Origin: Ziziphus jujuba
Lineage: Eukaryota; Streptophyta; Magnoliopsida; Rosales; Rhamnaceae
Assembly (NCBI RefSeq): GCF_031755915.1
Contig: NC_083386.1
Location: forward strand, 5,645,501 to 5,709,500
DNA: 64,000 bases
Direction of reading: 5' to 3'
In this document: in pieces, positions 59,701-64,000 of the stretch
Layout of the letters: each line of letters begins with the position of its first letter
How positions within the stretch are numbered: position 1 is the first letter of the stretch
Program-made: the position numbers and the translations under genes
Notes under the pieces: model-generated
The model's database searches: none
Seen by the model: the letters and a program-made list of their open reading frames with translations, nothing else
Told to the model about the DNA's origin: nothing

Positions 59701-62700
59701 AAAATAACGTACCCAACAAGCCAATGGGAAATAGATCCATCAAAACTCCCACTGACAAAATATTCTTCGTGAAAGGGATGCCAAGCCAAAGCTAATAAAA
59801 AATGAAAAAGCAAAAAACCATAAGTTTGCATACTCATATAAAGAAGCATAAGCAAATATAAAAGAAAAAAGTTGCAAACAGTATTGGCTCAAACCCAGTG
59901 CAAGCATAGCAAATAAAAAGGAGGAACTTTACTAAAACTAGGTTTATATAAATATACAAACTTTACAAAAGCAGACCTACTGCAAACTACGTCGAAGAAA
60001 GGAACTTCACAAAAACTAGGTTTATATAAATTTAAAACCTTTACAAAAGCAGCCATACTGCAAACTGCGTTGAAGGATCAAACATAACAAATAATATCAT
60101 GCGTCAACACAATCTTCCTTGTGTCAAGCACGATTAAGGAGAAAAAAATGTTACTAACCAGTCACATCTTTTCGATGTCCACGGAAAGATTCAAGCTCCT
60201 TCATGACCCTTATGTCATAAAGCTGAAAAATTAGATGTAAAACTAAAGTCATTGATAGGAAAATATCAACATTTATATTGATGAAATGTGAATGCATCAC
60301 AGGAAAATAGTTTTAAGTTACACACCTTGATGATTTGATCTTTTGATGCAGTTAGCAACCAGTTACCATTTTGGTTCCATTTGACACAAAGCACAACATT
60401 TTTGTGGCCGTGACTGCAAGAAGCAAGCACAACTTCTCAAAGAATTCAGTTAAGTAACTAGCATAACTTAAATATGAACATCTTTATACTCACAATGAAC
60501 ATAGTTCTCTCCCTGTTTTAGCATCCCAAAGTTTGACAAGGTTGTCTTTTCCACCTAAGTAGAGACCAATAATAAAAGGATAAGTATCAAAATGACAACC
60601 CACAGAAAGACCATATCATATAACTTCACCATTGAGTTCTTGAAATAACACCTGAAACTAATAAAGACTTTGTCGGATGCCAGTCAACACTCTTCACATC
60701 CCACCCGTGGCCTGCCTGAGTTCAAAGCACACATAGGAATTCTATAGTTACTTCACGTGCAATTAGCAAACAAAAAGCACAAGGGACATTACTAAAAGCC
60801 TCAGATTATCGTAATCTTAAAACAGAAGAAATATTTCATGCAACCATGGCTAAACTTTAATCACAGTCAACTATTAAGCTGCACAAAGGATGCTAGGGAT
60901 CATAAACACAAAGGAATCATAAAATTTACACTAAGATGTAATCTTGTACCTAAAGGTCATGCAAAAATCATTCATAAGAATTTTATTCATTTCATCAAAA
61001 TATTGGAAAATGAAATATCAAATACTAATACAGGTAAAAAACAAAAAAAATTAAAAAAGAAAGTGATAAGAAATCATGAAAACACAGAAGACACAGATAG
61101 ATATATCTATCATCTATGTATGCGTGTGTGTGATATGTATGCATTCACAAAAAATATGACACAGTGGAAACAATCTTCATATTATAGTGATTGGTGATTG
61201 GTAAGCGACAAATTACATACAGTTTTCCACTATATCATAAGCAACTATGCCCTTTTTCAATCACCCCACCAATAGTTGTCTATGGCTTTGCTGACAGGAA
61301 AAAATCATGTCAAAGTTGAGAAGAAAAATGACATACGAAGTGATAATTGAGAAGCCATATGCATTCATAGATATAGGTTTCAGGTATGTATAATGATGAA
61401 GAAATCAAAGGAAAGTCATTGCAATTAGAGATGAAGCCAGACAAGAACTAAGGAACCAGTAAACTGTTGGTACAGTGCTTGCAAAAGGCTACCCAAAATC
61501 ATAAAACTTATTTTCACATCTCCTTTGTATTCAAAGCACTTTACCAGTTAAAGAGCGTTCTTCTTGGCACCGTGCAAAGTCCCAGACTTTAACAGTAGTA
61601 TCATCAGAACAGGAACAGAATTTCAAGTCTGTCCTACAAAAACTGTTCAAAAAGTCGATTATGGCATGCCATGTGAAGAATGCCCATACACAAAACTATC
61701 AATAGCTACCTCAAGTCCCGAACTGATTCTTTATGAGCAGATTTATTGGCCTTCACGTTATTCATGTTGATCTGCCAATACCTAAAAGGTACTCCCATAT
61801 GTACAAAAAATAAATATTAAAACTATTAGTTTTTCATTCAACAAAAATTATAAACAATCGGTAGTGAGGACAACAAGAAGCTCCAAACAGATATGATACT
61901 TGATTGCACCCCCATCATCACCAGAGACCATCCAGTTGTCGTTGTGACTCCACACCATAGACCTAATTGCTTGATCATGCGCCTCCACATAGGAAAAAAG
62001 AGAAAAGAAATTATAAGCCTTACTTTGCACTATCCAATTAAATAAGATGATGAATATCCTCTAGAATTGTCTACCTGAAGAATCATTTCAAAATTAAATG
62101 ATTGTCCATTCCAGATAGTGAATTCGCCACTTTGAGAGCCTGTTATAAGGCGTCTCCCTGTAGGAGTCCACTTTGAAAAAGCAAGGAGTCAGCAAACATT
62201 ATAATTAGAATAGCTCAACCAAATATGATCAAGTGTCACAAAAATTAACGAAGCTAACTGAATCTAAATGCCACATAACCATCAAAAAGTAGAGAAGTTG
62301 ATAGCATTTTTAAAATCTGTGTGCAACCGATGAAAGGACCTTGCATTAATCCCCCAAAACAACAGAAGGAAGCCAAATATCAAAAGTAAGCAGGGTTCAT
62401 ATGATACTACAGATCAAAAATAAATGTACCACATCAAAAATGCAATCTAAAACAAAATTACTCAGATCTAAATTATAAATTAGGTGTACAATCTAACCGG
62501 TCTGATCTCAGTCAAGCAAACTAGATTTTACTCCCCACCCCCCACCCGACATCTGATAATAAAATTGAAAAGTAGGTCCTAAAATCCAATGCGCCCATCT
62601 CTAAACAAAGGATTTTCAAATAAAATTAATTTGGATTAGTTCTTAGAGGTCTATTTATTAACTTACCAAAACCCGATTTATTGAACAACGGTTTTTGTTC

Positions 62701-63399
62701 AAAGAGGTATGAACAAACTTTGCAGCAAAGCTAGTAGATGGATTATCTGAATACGCAACTGTTGGCAACATCTACAACAAAGATCAACATAATATAAGGG
62801 ATAAACAAAACAGTAATTGGAAAATATTTGACTACCAAGATGCTACCATGTTCAAATTAGCAAGAGTTAACATAACATTAGCAATTGGTTACTGACATCA
62901 ATTGCAGCTGCTGGTGTAGCTTGCAATACAGTCCGATCCCTCAAATCCCGCTGCCACATTCGAACCTGCAAAAATAGAGACACAACATACACCTTTAGAA
63001 CCATCAAAACAGACTCATAACATTAGTCAATTCTCCAAAGAATGAAGTACCACTGCAAACTACAACACATATCATGGGAGTCAGCAAAAATTTTAAGCTG
63101 GACGCATTTTTGTGGCACACAATGTGTGAGGAAATGGATGCCAATATAAACTTAAGTGCAAAATTCCCACCCTGTCCTTTACATGTAATATACAATCCAT
63201 TCGACAATGTTGATGACTTGAGTGACAGGAGGAATGAAGAGCCAAAAGGCAAGGATTCTAAATGATGATGCTACTTAAGAAAAATGATTGAAGCATACTA
63301 TAAACATTACCTGCATATATCGTACCACTGTGCTAGTGTAATCAACTGCCCTCCTCTGGGTAAGCTTTCTCCTTTTTCCAGCAAAATTGTCACCATGGG
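56791..63399 (-). CDS. FY: FY, WD40 polyadenylation and flowering-time factor (5' partial)
   Basis: Plant homologue of yeast Pfs2p/WDR33, a nuclear subunit of the mRNA cleavage and polyadenylation machinery that works with the WW protein FCA to repress FLC. Seventeen exons fit: 63311-63399, 62897-62965, 62667-62771, 62075-62170, 61900-61982, 61710-61781, 61545-61642, 60652-60711, 60494-60554, 60326-60413, 60159-60222, 59713-59791, 59022-59111, 58356-58444, 57455-58005, 57111-57356, 56791-56859. All borders are GT-AG and frames agree, giving 668 codons. The protein runs from [15 protein letters not shown] through seven WD repeats ([54 protein letters not shown]) to [19 protein letters not shown] Pro/Gln/Met-rich tail follows, with one PPLPP FCA-binding motif in exon 15, ending PPHGQLPQ. 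The first exon lies beyond 64000. No lesion seen. Confidence 0.93.
59930..60078. repeat. Imperfect tandem duplication of about 77 bp in an FY intron
   Basis: The unit ggaactttactaaaactagg...actgcaaactacgtcgaaga is repeated as ggaacttcacaaaaactagg...actgcaaactgcgttgaagg within the intron between 59792 and 60158. Confidence 0.75.
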
Positions 63400-64000
63400 C
63401 TGCAACAAACATTTGCTACTTCTCAAACAATAGATCTTATCGGCATCATGCATGCCATAATTTTACTAATATATTCTACAAGGAAAAAAAATGTTCATAA
63501 GTTTACACCTTACACCTTAACCATCACTCTATTATTTATTAACAGGTTACAAAGTTACCACTATTGTCCTGAACGTATGGACCTCTCTCAAATATGGAAC
63601 TTAGATCAACATAATAGACGAATAAGTATCGAATTTTCAATATATGAACCAAAAAATGAATGGAGGTTTGAATTTTCAATATATGAACCAAAAAATGAAT
63701 GGAGGTTTCCGGGCCGTTTTCAGACTGATATTTCTTTTTCTATTGAACCTTAAAAAATTAAAAAAAAAAAGACTTTATTGAAGTTCAAATGCAATTATAC
63801 AGAACAAGGTGGTCTCTAAGCCATGTAATCCTATAATGCTGATAAATGCACCAAAAGGCTCAAAAATTATATTATACATGCTTATACTTTACAGTCAATG
63901 GCATCCAAGATTATTGGCTACTCCGTGTGACCCTCAACTGTCGGCCCTATTTTTTTTTTTTTTCCTCTGGCAAGTGTAACTTGCAAACAGAAAAATGCTT
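63400..64000 (-). other. FY: First visible intron of FY
   Basis: The exon at 63399 opens after ttgttgcag with two bases of a split codon, so an upstream exon must exist; none is recognisable up to the window edge. Contains a perfect tandem duplication of 37-38 bp (aattttcaatatatgaacca...gaatggaggttt, about 63632-63707). Confidence 0.6.

Overview
The window is nuclear DNA of a flowering plant, most likely a woody eudicot. It is AT-rich, with spliced genes on GT-AG introns, coiled-coil NB-ARC-LRR resistance genes, Ty1/copia and large-LTR retroelements, a hAT-type MITE, and the plant form of the polyadenylation factor FY. The species cannot be fixed from the sequence alone.

From 1 to about 45.7 kb is a resistance-gene (NLR) cluster grown by repeated duplication of one composite block. 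Read on the + strand the block holds: decayed exons of a ZIF1-like major-facilitator transporter; the last two exons of the nucleolar WD40 protein SOF1/DCAF13; then, tail to tail on the - strand, an NLR gene made of one long CC-NB-ARC-LRR exon and one long LRR exon. Two NLRs look intact: NLR-1 (4367-8929, 1375 codons plus stop) and NLR-5 (36515-41034, 1363 codons plus stop). NLR-3 (30521-31735) and NLR-4 (33679-34880) are orphan LRR exons, NLR-2 (19395-21107) is a frameshifted CC-NB-ARC remnant, and NLR-6 is a CC-only remnant split by a retrotransposon. SOF1 tails occur five times (125, 2369, 25011, 28880 and 34881) and ZIF1-like exons in three places (1152-1826, 17688-18272, 27534-28305). A tract of about 970 bp is identical at 28893-29862 and 34881-35850, marking a recent exchange.

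Mobile elements explain most of the rest. Positions 9795-15334 are a fold-back (long inverted repeat) element whose right arm is interrupted by a 4.2-kb solo LTR (10983-15179, duplication ATTAT). Positions 24253-24936 are a hAT-like MITE with an 8-bp duplication and an empty site in the paralogous segment. A copia gag/LTR fragment (about 31925-32595) lies where the first exon of NLR-3 should be. A decayed copia element (45966-53377, duplication AATTC) sits inside the CC remnant NLR-6, and within it is a 2.8-kb solo LTR (46820-49620, duplication CAAAT) of the same family as the 4.2-kb one.

Segments 21.1-24.25 kb and 53.45-56.47 kb are paralogous. Both carry a 45-codon + strand ORF of identical length. 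From 56.79 kb to the right edge is the conserved single-copy-type gene FY on the - strand, with 17 exons visible and its first exon outside the window. It marks the edge of the cluster.
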